From Leptodactylus fallax (lineage: Eukaryota > Chordata > Amphibia > Anura > Leptodactylidae): a DNA stretch of 64,000 nucleotides. The stretch covers positions 930,001-994,000 of the forward strand of contig CAMRHE010000332.1 of NCBI GenBank assembly GCA_947044405.1. The letters are read 5' to 3'. Of this stretch, positions 22,806 through 32,470 are shown piece by piece. A model generated the notes under the pieces. The model saw only the letters and a list, made by a program, of their open reading frames with translations. It was not told the origin of the DNA and did not search any database. The first letter of the stretch is position 1. Every line of letters starts with the position of its first letter. The translations under genes were made by a program, and so were the position numbers.

Positions 22806-23335
22806 ACTAAGGCCCCATGTAGCGGGCCGCAGCAAAAAAGCACAGGAAAAACCGTGGGGGTATCGCATTGTGGTTTTTCCAGCCTCGCTTTTCACAAGAG
22901 GTTTCTGCTTCCATTATACCTATAGGAAAACCGCCGGCATTTCCATAGGTACTGTATAATTGACATGCTTCGATTTCCAAAACTGCAACAGTTTTGTAAA
23001 TCGCAGGGTGCCACTGCACGTATTTTTCCGCAATTTGTGGATGGGATTTGCTAGGAACTGTAAAATGCCGCATTTTTTTGCCGTGGCATTTTCACCACAT
23101 GGGGCCCCATGCCATCCCCACTTTGCGGTAAAATACACGCAGCGGATACGCTGCAATTTCCAAAACAGTCATGGTTTTGGAAATCGCAGCATACCTACGG
23201 AAACGCCGGTGGTTTCCCTATAGATATAATTGAAGCAGAAAGTCCGCAGAGGAAACCTCGCAAACTTTCTGTGCAAAGTGCTGCGGGAAGAACTGCGCTT
23301 TTTTGCTGCCAGACGTGGGGCCTTGGCCTTAAGTA
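22806..23335. mobile_element. MITE with inverted ends
   Basis: The left end TAAGGCCCCATGTAGCGG, continuing CCGCAGCAAAAAAGC, is mirrored by GCTTTTTTGCTGCCAGACG continuing GGGGCCTTGGCCTTA at the right. The interior contains further inverted pieces around CCACATGGGGCCCCATG. There is no transposase. Many frog genomes carry repeats of this kind; I cannot fix the superfamily. Confidence 0.6.
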
Positions 23336-23630
23336 GTTTTCCAGCTCATTTTTATTGATGATCTATCCTCAGAATAAATCATTAATAAGAGATAAGTGAT
23401 TCCCCACTGATCAGCTGTATGAAGGGGCCCCGGCGCCTGTTTATATCACACGCTATTTATAGTGACCGTGTGATGTCATTCCAGCCTTGTCACATAGGCG
23501 TATATAGGGCAAGGCTGTACTTACATTACATGGCCGCTATGAGATGAATCACACTATGTAAACAGAGAAGGGCTTTGAAGCAAATCGAAGCTTCAGAAGT
23601 GGAATTCGATCTGAATTTCAGGAAATATTC
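23336..23630. other. Unassigned repeat-like sequence
   Basis: TTTATTGATGATCTATCCTC and CCCCACTGATCAGCTG are typical of a dispersed frog repeat, but no boundaries are clear and there is no coding signal. Confidence 0.4.
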
Positions 23631-23643
23631 GATTCCCTTACAT

Positions 23644-23774
23644 CCTACAGCAGCACAATATGGGGTATTTCTCCCCCTGTGTGTTGTTTAGGACAGGTGG
23701 AACTTTTAATTAGCACAAAAATGTGCTTACTAACCTTCCCTATAAGAGGGCACGAGAGACCTCCCTCACCTGTG
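23644..23774. repeat. Left inverted terminal repeat of D1
   Basis: It contains AGCAGCACAATATGGGGTAT and is the reverse complement of 30861-30993 over about 131 bp with only a few differences. Confidence 0.9.
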
Positions 23775-24143
23775 TTTTTTTCTGTCCTGTGTGGGACAGG
23801 TGGAGGAGGTCTCTTGTGACCTCTCTAGAGTTAAGGGGTTTTTTTCTTACCTTGAGGTGGTCGTTTCCTTCTGTTGCCGGCCTGCGTTCCTTCTTCTCAG
23901 CACTTCTGTCGGTAATTCTTCGGCCGGCGGTAGGCTTCGGCCTACCCGGAGGGTACGTCGGACTTTGCGACGGCCGGAACCCTTCTCTGTGTCCGGGTTC
24001 CCGTGCGGGCGGATTTCGCCGGACTCCTTCGCGCCTACTTCCGGTTCTCGGAAAAAGTGTGGTAAGTTTGGAAATTTAAAATTTAAAGGCAAAATATAGA
24101 ATTGATTTTTGCTGCTTGTTGTTTGAGCCTCTGACTTAGGCTT

Positions 24144-25259
24144 TTGCTCCTCTATGTTTCTTCTTTTCTTCTCCAGGGCGACGTTTTTGTCACCCTAGAT
24201 CTGAAGGACGCTTATTTGCACGTGCCAATTTACCCTCCGCACAGGAAGTTCCTAAGGATGGCGGTTCCTTGGGCCTTATGGCATCTACGTCTTCTTCAGA
24301 TGGAAATCCTAGGAATTTGGGATCGCTCTCTGTCCGGTCTCAACAGGAGGATTCGACTCTCCCCCAGGACCCGTCTTTCTCTCAGATGGTGGTTGCACCT
24401 CAAGGACGGAAGGTCCACGGTCCAACCTCGTTGGACCCTGTTGACTACAGATGCATCCCTTACGGGATGGGGAGCCCATCTAGATGGAAACTCCATAAAG
24501 GGAGTCTGGAGCGCTCCAGAAGGAAGGACGTCGTCCAACTGGAAGGAGCTCAGAGCTGTGTACCGTGCCTTACTCCATTTCTCTCCTCTTCTCAACAGAA
24601 GAGCAGTCAAGATTCGCTCGGACAACATGACGACGGTATTATATGTGAACAGACAGGGAGGCACCAGATCATCATCCCTGCTCAGGGAGGCAGATCTGAT
24701 TTTTTCCTGGGCAGAGAAAAATCTGACCCATCTATCCGCGGTTCACATCAAGGGCTCCCTGAACTCAGTAGCGGATCAGTTGAGTCGGGGTCATGCCATA
24801 TCAGGAGAATGGTCACTCAATCCAGAAGTGTTTCATCAGATTACCCTGAAATACGGTCTACCGGAGATAGACCTCATGGCAACCCAACTCAATGCCAAGG
24901 TGGAGACGTTCTGTTCCCTGTACCAGGAGGACAATCCCTTGGCAGTGGATGCCCTGTCCATCCCTTGGAGGTCCAGGCTGTCATACATTTTCCCTCCAAT
25001 TCCTATGATACCCAGAGTATTGATGAAAATAAGACAGGACCAAGCCTCTGTAATAGCCATCATTCCATTCTGGCCAAAAAGAGCTTGGTTTTCCCAGCTC
25101 ATGGTGATGAGTCGAGGGATATATTGGAGGCTTCCCCCCACCCAGAACCTGGTTTCCCAAGGATCACTGAAGTGCCAGGATCTGAGGAGATTCAACCTGA
25201 CAGCCTGGAGGTTGACCAGTCCCTACGAATGTATAGAGGACTGTCAGAAGCTGTCCTGA
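24144..25259 (+). pseudogene. DIRS D1 reverse transcriptase remnant / RNase H
   Basis: The frame keeps the RT start (DVFVTLDLKDAYLHVPIYPP, 24178-24240), then jumps to PWALWHLRLLQME; the catalytic YVDD block is missing by an in-frame deletion. RNase H is present: TTDASLTGWGAHLDG, NWKELRAVYRAL, KIRSDNMTTVLYVN, AVHIKGSLNSVADQLSR. A DIRS C-terminal region follows (GLPEIDLMATQLNAK, WPKRAWF). It overlaps the recombinase frame by 31 bp, as is usual in DIRS elements. RT activity is impossible; RNase H could still fold. Confidence 0.85.
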
Positions 25260-26260
25260 AGACGCTTTCCTGTGCTAGAGCTGAATCCACCAAAAGGAAT
25301 TACCAGAGGACGGCTAAGATTTTTTTGGAGTGGTGCTCCAAAAGAGGCGTTGATATTTCTAATCCTTTGACTTCTGATGTTTTGGATTTTCTTCAGGATG
25401 GCTTGGACAGGGGCCTTGCCCCTGCTACTTTAAAGGTACAGGTATCGGCTTTATCCGCCCACTTAAACAGACGGTTGTCCCAGGATTCCCTGGTTGCAAG
25501 ATTCCTTAAAGGAGCGGCGAGGCTGAAACCTGCGGTATCTTCTCCTATTCCCCAATGGGACCTTGCGACGGTCCTTTCAGGCCTTTGTGGTCCTCCTTTT
25601 GAACCTCTGGAAGCTACGGAGCTAAAATTTTTAGCCTTTAAAACTACTTTTTTGTTAGCCATCACATCTGCCAAAAGGGTAGGAGAGCTACAGGCGCTCT
25701 CCTCCAAAGAACCTTATATTGTATTTTTTTCGGATAGGGTCCACCTTAGGTTTTTGCCTGGCTTTATCCCTAAGGTTCCTTCACGTAATAACTATAATCA
25801 ATTGATTTCTTTGCCTGTTTTCCTTCCGGATCCATCCTCAGAAGAGGAGTTAAAACTTCATACTTTGGATGTGGTGAAGTGTCTGCGAATTTACTTATCG
25901 CGGACACAATCTTTCAGGAGAGCTGAAAATCTCCTAATCAATATGTATGGTAAAGACATAGGTCTTAAAGCTTCCAGACCCTCCTTGTCCAGATGGATTA
26001 AGGAGGCAATCAAAATTTCTTTCATTGCTCAAGGGTTGCTTCCTCCAGTTTTTTGTACAGCCCATTCGACCAGGGCTGTGTCGACTTCTTGGGCTGAGAA
26101 TCGCTCGCTTCCACTGGATCAAATTTGTGCAGCTGCTTCTTGGTCATCCCAGCTGACTTTCGTCAAACACTATCGTTTGGATGTCCGCAGTTCCGAGGCG
26201 ACTGCCTTTGGCCAGTGTGAAAGATCCTCCGTGCGCCAAACCGCTTTGGCCACACCCTGA
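25229..26260 (+). CDS. DIRS tyrosine recombinase (D1), C-terminal tail replaced by G2 LTR
   Basis: This is a DIRS integrase of the tyrosine-recombinase family, which inserts circular cDNA. The N-terminal SAM-like domain reads CARAESTKRNYQRTAKIFL...DVLDFLQDGLDRGLAPATLK. The catalytic domain has the first Arg in SAKRVGEL, the HxxR box in AHSTRAVSTSWA and the nucleophile Tyr in VKHYRLDV. There is no stop or frameshift. The frame is open upstream to 24269; I took Met 25229 because it lies just before the conserved domain. G2 inserted after ATAFG, so the last 14 codons are read from the LTR. The core is complete; activity is untested. Confidence 0.8.
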   Translation: MYRGLSEAVLKTLSCARAESTKRNYQRTAKIFLEWCSKRGVDISNPLTSDVLDFLQDGLDRGLAPATLKVQVSALSAHLNRRLSQDSLVARFLKGAARLKPAVSSPIPQWDLATVLSGLCGPPFEPLEATELKFLAFKTTFLLAITSAKRVGELQALSSKEPYIVFFSDRVHLRFLPGFIPKVPSRNNYNQLISLPVFLPDPSSEEELKLHTLDVVKCLRIYLSRTQSFRRAENLLINMYGKDIGLKASRPSLSRWIKEAIKISFIAQGLLPPVFCTAHSTRAVSTSWAENRSLPLDQICAAASWSSQLTFVKHYRLDVRSSEATAFGQCERSSVRQTALATP

Positions 26261-27141
26261 GTCCTCTTTCATATAAAAACCACACTCACCGCCAGTGAGT
26301 GCCAGGTTCACAGATAAATACAAGACAAGCCTTCTAAATTTTATATATTTATTAACCCCTAAATGGGTCGGTATTAAAATCTAACATATACAGATCAGAA
26401 CAGATATGCAGACATATGCAAGCATTAACAGTTACTAGTTACAAGATACAGTACAAATAAAATAAAAGGGATTAAAGGTGAAATGATTACTTTACCACAC
26501 ATGTCCTTGATGTGGTTCTATATTCCAACACTCACACTTGGCATGTGTGAGTCACCAGTGGAGGCTTTTCAGCATGTGGCATTAAAACGATAATCCCGCC
26601 TGCATGCTCTCATAACAGTCTCTCACAGTCCCTTGTAGGCTCATCATCGTCAGCAGCAGCATTCCAACCTGCCTGCTCATAGTAGCATCTCAGTCAAAGT
26701 CTCTCTCAGTGGAAGTCTGTGATGGTCTCCTGCATAATCTCCTAGTGTAATCTCCTGCATAATCTCCTCCCACAGACCTCTTACCTCATCTTTTATACCC
26801 TTTATGCCCCCTCCCAGAATGAGGTCACCGGCGACAGTACGTCTGATGAGTTAATTCAATCACGTTCAGACCCTTTGTATGTAGATGAGACAAAGTGAAT
26901 TGATACCCTGTTATCAGTCATATCTGGTCAACAGCCCAGGCTTGAACAATGCACTATTGTTTGATCAGCCAGGGCTGTATAGGAATACAATGGAGCCCTA
27001 TTGTTCCAGCCCAGACGCCACTGCCAATATGCACCTAGGCTTGTAGCCGCACACAGTATGCAAGCAAGGAAGAGGGGATATCCTATACCCAGAGACCAAA
27101 ATATAACTGAGTTATGGCCATATTTAGGCAGAATCATCACA
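26216..27141 (-). repeat. 3' LTR of G2
   Basis: On the minus strand it starts TGTGATGATTCTGCC and ends GATCTTTCACA. The polypurine tract adjoins it at 27142-27152 (CCTCCCCCTTT on +). Confidence 0.93.
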
Positions 27142-28010
27142 CCTCCCCCTTTAGATGGGGCTTGCAGGAAGTAGGGGCCCACGCCCCTCTTCTGAAAGCA
27201 CCTCCGCCTCCAGCTCCTCAGGCTCTGGCCCCAAGGCTTTCTCACCTTCCCCCCGGGGTCCCAGCAGACTCGGGCCTTGTCAGACTCTAAGGGTGGTTGA
27301 GCGCCATGCGCCTTCAATATGTCCAGACTAGGGTCAGCTTGGACAGGCTCTCTGAACTCTTGGCTGGAGTGAGACACAAGAGAGGTGCATGTTACATAGC
27401 TGCCGGCCCCTTCTGTCTCTCTAGTCTGACTAGGGACACTTCTAAGGCCCAGGCTCTGAGCCACGTACACTTGGCTACCTCCTGCCTGTTCTGGGTCCGC
27501 TTTCTGAGTACTGGCACCCCGTGGAGCCACACTCATGACCTCAGGCCCTTGGGGTACCATTCCAGAGATCCCATCCTGGCAATTTCTGCTCTCCCGGCTA
27601 CCCTTGGCCTGCTCTCTCGGGGTCTTCCCCACACTAGCCGCTAGTTGGGAGAATTCTAGGGGATTCTGCACCTCCCCCTCTGCTTCCAAACCTAGGGGCA
27701 CCTCGGGTTCTGGCACAGGCATGTTTGGACCCTGTCCTCCTTCCCAGACGCCTTGCCCCTTTGGGCCTACGTCCTGTTCCTCCTGTACTTGGGTGGGTGA
27801 TGGTGATACCTTGGGCAAATGACTGAGATCATGCTTCCCCAAACCATCCCCCCACAATACATTGACAGGTAATACATTGGACATACCCTCTTCTTGGATC
27901 ACATCTCCAGTACCCCATGCCATCTGCACTTGGGCCATGGGCACTCCTGGAATAGAACTGGACAGAAGAGATGTGTATGTCTCATACAGGCCGGACTCCT
28001 CCGGCTTCAA
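27142..28010 (-). pseudogene. Protease-integrase linker and integrase start of G2
   Basis: This continues the gag frame after a one-base shift near 28000. It encodes the Pro/Glu-rich linker (VPEPEVPLGLEAEGE), then SSQEFREPVQADPSLDIL and KARVCWDPGGK, after which the sequence jumps to KPWGQSLRSWRRRCFQKRGV and the polypurine tract. Those last residues are shared with G1, so the loss of integrase through RNase H has the same right-hand junction in both copies. Confidence 0.75.
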
Positions 28011-29544
28011 GGGGAGTGAGGCTAGTCATGGCGGTCTCAGCACTGACTCCAGGTGGTGTAGACAACGGTTCAAGGGTCGGAACGCCCTCCACCCTTGTAT
28101 CACTCTGGCTGCGGGCTAACACCGCACTACCAGCAGTCCGTCCCTCACCTGGATCGGCCATGAGATCCCCATAGCCTACCTGACCACCTGGCACATGGTC
28201 AGTAGTTGGGTGCTTATCGGATACACTGGGCGAAATAGTAGAAGTCGCTTCCAGTGACTCAGAAGAGCTACCCTGTACACCTTCACAACAAGCATTGGGA
28301 ATTACATTGACAGTACCTTCATCAGCAATTGTTAATTCACACCGGGCCTCAATGAGATTTGTGGTAGACAGATTAACAAGCTGGGAGGGCGACGCCCCCG
28401 CAGATGTGGGTGTGTCTACAGACTTAGTCTCATTGGTTCCTAGCACCGGAGGAAACAAAGCATCACTAACATTTTTGCTGAGCTGGGTTGCAGGAAGTTC
28501 AGTTGCATCTTCCCTGCTCTCAGCTGAAGGCACCTCATTAGCATATACATTGACTGCCATGGGAAGTATCTCAGAGAGGGGGTTACGGGCCCTCTCTGCA
28601 GATATGACAGACACATTATCAGCATTAATCATAGACAGTCCATCACAGTAAATTGGGTTGCTCACCACCCCATATTGGGACATCACAGGTCCCAAATCAG
28701 TTCCCAACAGTACATTAGCAGGCAAATCAGTGAATAGTCCCACAGTCCGCATTCCTTTTCCTGCACCCCCGTCCAGATACACAGATGGGCCACCTGCTGT
28801 GGCTTGGGAAGCAGGGAAGTTCTCAGGGCGGTTGGGGCACTCCTTCTTGAAATGTCCTGTCGGGTTACAGGCATGGCCCCAACGCACCTCCCCTTGGGGT
28901 TTGGGGAAGGTCACTAGGGCGCCCAGAGTTCTTGGGACAGGGGAGGGACCACCCGGGGCATAGTGTGTCTCACCCGTCCTGACGACAGACGGCTGTGGTG
29001 AACTCCGGCCTGGCCTCTCGTTCCAACTTGAGGGTCTGTGCAGGGTTGTTGGAGTTTGCGCTTGCTGGGAGAGCTCCATCCTTTTGAGCTCAAGCTGAAA
29101 CTCCCTCTCGGCCTGTTGCTCAGCAGCCTGTCGTTCAGCAGCCTTCCTCTCTCTCTCTCCTGCCTCAGGCGCCTCCCTCTCTCTCTCTGCCTGTCGCTCA
29201 GCAGCCTGCCGTTCTTGTTCTGCAGCTTTCCTCTCTCTCTCTGCCTGTCGTTCTACGGCTTCCTGAAACCAGTGCAACGCCTGCTGGTATATGTTAGGGT
29301 CTCTGGTGCTTAAGTGCTGCAGGGCCATTTGCCAGACTGAAGCCATTCCCCCAGCAAGGCTGAGGCTACTGGTTCCTCCTGGTGAAGTAATCCTTGGGAC
29401 CGGGCTGCTTGCCGCACTTCCTGGTCTAGCCCCAAAATCAGGACTCTGCATAGCTGTGGCTGCCTCCATTTCAGCCATACGCTCAGGATCTCCAAAAGCC
29501 TGGTTCAGCAGTTCTGGGGCTCTGCTTCTGAGCCCACTAGCCAT
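27982..29544 (-). CDS. Truncated Gag-like protein of Gypsy G2
   Basis: The frame is open for 520 codons from ATG 29544 (MASGLRSRAPELLNQAFGD). It has a long R/E/A/Q coiled coil (AERERKAAEQERQAAERQ). Directly after LELKRMELSQQAQTP it joins RPSSWNERPG, so the capsid/SCAN-like domain is deleted in frame. The zinc knuckle reads GHACNPTGHFKKEC, with the first Cys replaced by Gly. The protease DTGA is deleted (PSVYLDGGAGKGM), although NVLLGTDLG remains. The product could be made but cannot assemble particles or cleave. Its open frame across two in-frame deletions is notable in a mobile, trans-dependent element. Confidence 0.65.
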   Translation of the reverse strand: MASGLRSRAPELLNQAFGDPERMAEMEAATAMQSPDFGARPGSAASSPVPRITSPGGTSSLSLAGGMASVWQMALQHLSTRDPNIYQQALHWFQEAVERQAERERKAAEQERQAAERQAEREREAPEAGERERKAAERQAAEQQAEREFQLELKRMELSQQAQTPTTLHRPSSWNERPGRSSPQPSVVRTGETHYAPGGPSPVPRTLGALVTFPKPQGEVRWGHACNPTGHFKKECPNRPENFPASQATAGGPSVYLDGGAGKGMRTVGLFTDLPANVLLGTDLGPVMSQYGVVSNPIYCDGLSMINADNVSVISAERARNPLSEILPMAVNVYANEVPSAESREDATELPATQLSKNVSDALFPPVLGTNETKSVDTPTSAGASPSQLVNLSTTNLIEARCELTIADEGTVNVIPNACCEGVQGSSSESLEATSTISPSVSDKHPTTDHVPGGQVGYGDLMADPGEGRTAGSAVLARSQSDTRVEGVPTLEPLSTPPGVSAETAMTSLTPLEAGGVRPV

Positions 29545-29725
29545 CCACTGGTATTTGCCAAATAAAAGATAGGATAGAATAAAAAGAATAAGGGAGGGGA
29601 ACAGCACTGTATCAAACTTTCACTGTATCTTAATGCTTGCTTTAATACCGAGCTTGTCTTATAGGATTACCATAATCCCCAGCATGTGAGTGATATAGGT
29701 CACCAACACACACCGTTTATCCTAA

Positions 29726-29744
29726 GATCCCACCGCTGCCACCA
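29726..29744 (-). promoter_or_regulatory. Primer-binding site of G2 (tRNA-Leu)
   Basis: On the minus strand TGGTGGCAGCGGTGGGATC lies one base from the LTR. Its first 18 bases fully match the complement of the 3' end of vertebrate tRNA-Leu(AAG/UAG), as I remember those sequences. Confidence 0.8.
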
Positions 29745-29745
29745 A

Positions 29746-30672
29746 TATGAAAGATCCTCCGTGCGCCAAACCGCTTTGGCCACACCCTGAGTCCTCTTTC
29801 ATATAAAACCCACACTCACCGCCAGTGAATGTCGGGTTCACCAGATAAATACAAGACAAGCCTTCTAAATTTTATATATTTATTAACCCCTAAATGGGTC
29901 GGTATTAAAATCTAACATATACAGATCAGAACAGATATGCAGACATATGCAAGCATTAACAGTTACTAGTTACAAGATACAGTACAAATAAAATAAAAGG
30001 GATTAAAGGTGAAATGATTACTTTACCACACATGTCCTTGATGTGGTTCTATAGTCCAACACTCACACATGGCATGTGTGAGTCACCAGTGGAGGCTTTT
30101 CAGCATGTGGCATTAAAACGATAATCCCGCCTGCATGCTCTCATAACAGTCTCTCACAGTCCCTTGTAGGCTCATCATCGTCAGCAGCAGCATTCCAACC
30201 TGCCTGCTCATAGTAGCATCTCAGTCAAAGTCTCTCTCAGTGGAAGTCTGTGATGGTCTCCTGCATAATCTCCTAGTGTAATCTCCTGCATAATCTCCTC
30301 CCACAGACCTCTTACCTCATCTTTTATACCCTTTATGCCCCCTCCCAGAATGAGGTCACCGGCGACAGTACGTCTGATGAGTTAATTCAATCACGTTCAG
30401 ACCCTTTGTATGTAGATGAGACAAAGTGAATTGATACCCTGTTATCAGTCATATCTGGTCAACAGCCCAGGCTTGAACAATGCACTATTGTTTGATCAGC
30501 CAGGGCTGTATAGGAATACAATGGAGCCCTATTGTTCCAGCCCAGACGCCACTGCCAATATGCACCTAGGCTTGTAGCCGCACACAGTATGCAAGCAAGG
30601 AAGAGGGGATATCCTATACCCAGAGACCAAAATATAACTGAGTTATGGCCATATTTAGGCAGAATCATCACA
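29746..30672 (-). repeat. 5' LTR of G2
   Basis: It is nearly identical to the other G2 LTR. The terminal CA reads TA on the minus strand (TATGAAAG on +), one of the few differences. Confidence 0.93.
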
Positions 30673-30749
30673 GCCAGACAGTTCTTGAGGTTGTAAGGCG
30701 AGGAAACCCTCCCTAGGGGAATTACTTGCTATATCCTCATATTGTGCTT

Positions 30750-30810
30750 CTGTAGGACGTAAGGGAATCGTTGATTATATTGTTAATCTGTTTTCCCTTA
30801 GTCCTAACAG
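30750..30810. promoter_or_regulatory. Internal complementary region (ICR) of DIRS D1
   Basis: The left half CTGTAGGACGTAAGGGAATC is complementary to the left terminus (23631-23649) with one mismatch. The right half, 30766-30810, is a perfect 45-bp reverse complement of the right terminus 30986-31030. In the DIRS replication model this region templates the joining of the two ends into a circle. Confidence 0.85.
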
Positions 30811-30860
30811 CAGCACAAGGCTTACCTCCCTAAAATCTTGTTTCTTTTACTTTATAATTT

Positions 30861-30993
30861 ACACAGGTGATGGAGGTCTCTCGTGCCCTCTTATAGGGCA
30901 GGTTAGTAAGCACATTTTTGTGCTAATTAAAAGTTCCACCTGTCCTAAACAACACACAGGGGGAGAAATACCCCATATTGTGCTGCTGTTAGG
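30861..30993. repeat. Right inverted terminal repeat of D1
   Basis: It is the partner of the left repeat at 23644-23774 and is followed by the 45-bp outer end complementary to the ICR. Confidence 0.9.
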
Positions 30994-31059
30994 ACTAAGG
31001 GAAAACAGATTAACAATATAATCAACGATTTGCATCAAATCCAAATTTTCTCACGCTTC

Positions 31060-31530
31060 GTGGTAACGATTCACATTTAGTTCAAAATGGCTGCTCTACA
31101 TGGGGCAAGGATCTCTGGGAACGCGGGATCACCCACAATGCCATGCGCGCAGCCAATCAGCAGCCAGCCCTGTGATGTCACATCCCTTTAACCCCTTCAC
31201 GAGTGCACACGGCATGTTTGACCGCTACATCCAAGGTGTTAAATCCTCCTGATCGATTATGGAGCAGTGTGTTAGCTGTAACTGACAGCTAACACCCTGC
31301 TCCATAACCGATCCAGGGTTTTAACAACTTGGATGCCGCGGTCAAACATGACCGCGGCATCCAAGGGGTTCTGCCATTTTGCCACCCACCCACCCACCCC
31401 AGCTCTCTGCAGCCAATAATTAGCTGTTTTTGGTATGTGATTCGCCGTGATTTAATTCAGATCAAATAGAATCATATCACGAAATTCAGCGAAGTCGCAG
31501 AATCAAATTTTTGTATACTTCACTCATCTC
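31060..31530. repeat. Fold-back repeat
   Basis: The core is a hairpin: ATGTTTGACCGC at about 31213 faces GCGGTCAAACAT at about 31337, and the inner arms GATTATGGAGCAGTG / CCCTGCTCCATAACC face each other near 31255-31315. Arms are about 65 bp with mismatches. The flanks (GATTCACATTTAG; AATCAAATTTTTGTATAC) may belong to the same element. The family is unknown. Confidence 0.6.
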
Positions 31531-32171
31531 TAGTCACAACGCTTACACAGGTATCATGGTTCATTCAAACAGCTGATCCTGGGGGTCCCGGGTATTGGAA
31601 CCCCACTCATTTTTTTTTACCTTTTGTTTACTTTTTAATTAAGAAACACCTGGGGCGTTATTAATAAGGGGCACTATTTATAGGGAGCACACATGTCATT
31701 ATTAATATAATGGGAGTATTATTCATTATGGGGGGTTATATCATATATTTTATAATTGGGGTAGCAGCAGGATGGGGGTGCAGGTGAGGACAATGTGGGT
31801 CGGTGCCTGGAAAAGTGAAGAGCCAAAGATGTCTGTGCTGCAAACTTTACAGAGACTGGAGCAAATGGCCATGGCCTTCCAGATGGAAGAGACGGGGAAT
31901 ATGAAGGATTAGTCAGAGACGTCACCTGTAAGTCACTAAATGTTACTGCCCTGTATTCACGTAAATGGTCTGCAGAGCCCTGTGTAGAGCCGATATATAG
32001 CACTATACGGTCACCGTATAGTGATAATAATTGGTATACCTAAGTTGGGGGCCCACTTGCTTGGTTGGTTCTTCCCCCCTGTGCTGAAGCCTTAGCTATG
32101 TCTATGCTATTGGGTATGTGAATTATTCTATTAGGTTTACCCTATACCCACCTATAATGAGTGATAGAGAA
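31531..32171. other. Unassigned sequence with degenerate AT-rich repeats
   Basis: Weak repeats of TTATTAATAAGGGG type occur at 31650-31740. Short open frames here have no recognisable domain. Confidence 0.4.
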
Positions 32172-32470
32172 AAGGCCCCTTGCACACAATCAGATTTTTC
32201 CTGTTAGCACACTGATCCATTGATTTCTGTCGGCCCAAGCACACGACTGTGTAGTACACGGTTTTGTGTGTGGGCTGACAGTCCGGGCCACAAAACTCAG
32301 GACAGGTCCTATTCCTTCTGGTTTTGTGGCCATGCTTCTGCGACCCCTATTTATTGAATTAATAAAGCTGCAGAAGAACGGGTGGCACACGGATGACATC
32401 GTGTGCCTGCCATGCTGCTCAATCATGGCCGGAGGCCCACACATGGTAGTGGCCAAGGGGCCTGTTTCTT
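32172..32470. mobile_element. Short MITE
   Basis: The ends AAAGGCCCCTTGCACAC and GGTAGTGGCCAAGGGGCCT form a short imperfect inverted repeat around 300 bp with no coding capacity. It resembles abundant frog hAT-like MITEs; the assignment is tentative. Confidence 0.5.

Larger units (their letters stand above)
26216..30672 (-). mobile_element. Gypsy retrotransposon G2, pol-less and young, minus strand
   Basis: LTRs of about 926 bp (26216-27141 and 29746-30672) flank a 2.6-kb interior. The target duplication is GCCAG (26211-26215 and 30673-30677), and it interrupts DIRS D1. By eye the LTRs differ at fewer than 1% of positions, so this is the youngest element here. The interior has a PBS, part of gag and the protease-integrase linker. 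It lacks the capsid domain, the protease active site and all of integrase, RT and RNase H. The 3' deletion ends at the same place as in G1. Confidence 0.92.
23631..31030 (+). mobile_element. DIRS-type tyrosine-recombinase retrotransposon D1, internally deleted
   Basis: D1 has inverted terminal repeats (23644-23774 and 30861-30993), an internal complementary region (30750-30810), a truncated RT/RNase H frame and an intact-looking tyrosine recombinase. Gag and the RT palm (YVDD) are deleted. The Gypsy element G2 inserted at the 3' end of the recombinase gene with a GCCAG duplication; without G2, D1 is about 2.9 kb. No target duplication is expected for DIRS. The ends were set from the complementarity to the internal region. 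Confidence 0.88.

Noticed and set aside
23723..24099. GC-rich open frames at the start of DIRS D1
   Set aside because: They lie in the terminal repeat and 5' leader of a deleted DIRS; no gag motif is found in any frame.
24062..24176. Possible intron in D1 (GTAAGT donor and pyrimidine-rich CAG acceptor)
   Set aside because: The acceptor-like tract adjoins the point where gag and the start of RT are deleted, so the signals may be chance products of the deletion junction. I could not support it.
24269..25228. Upstream part of the 663-codon frame before the D1 recombinase
   Set aside because: It is an alternative frame of the RT/RNase H region. It shows no recombinase or other domain, and the conserved residues are in the other frame.
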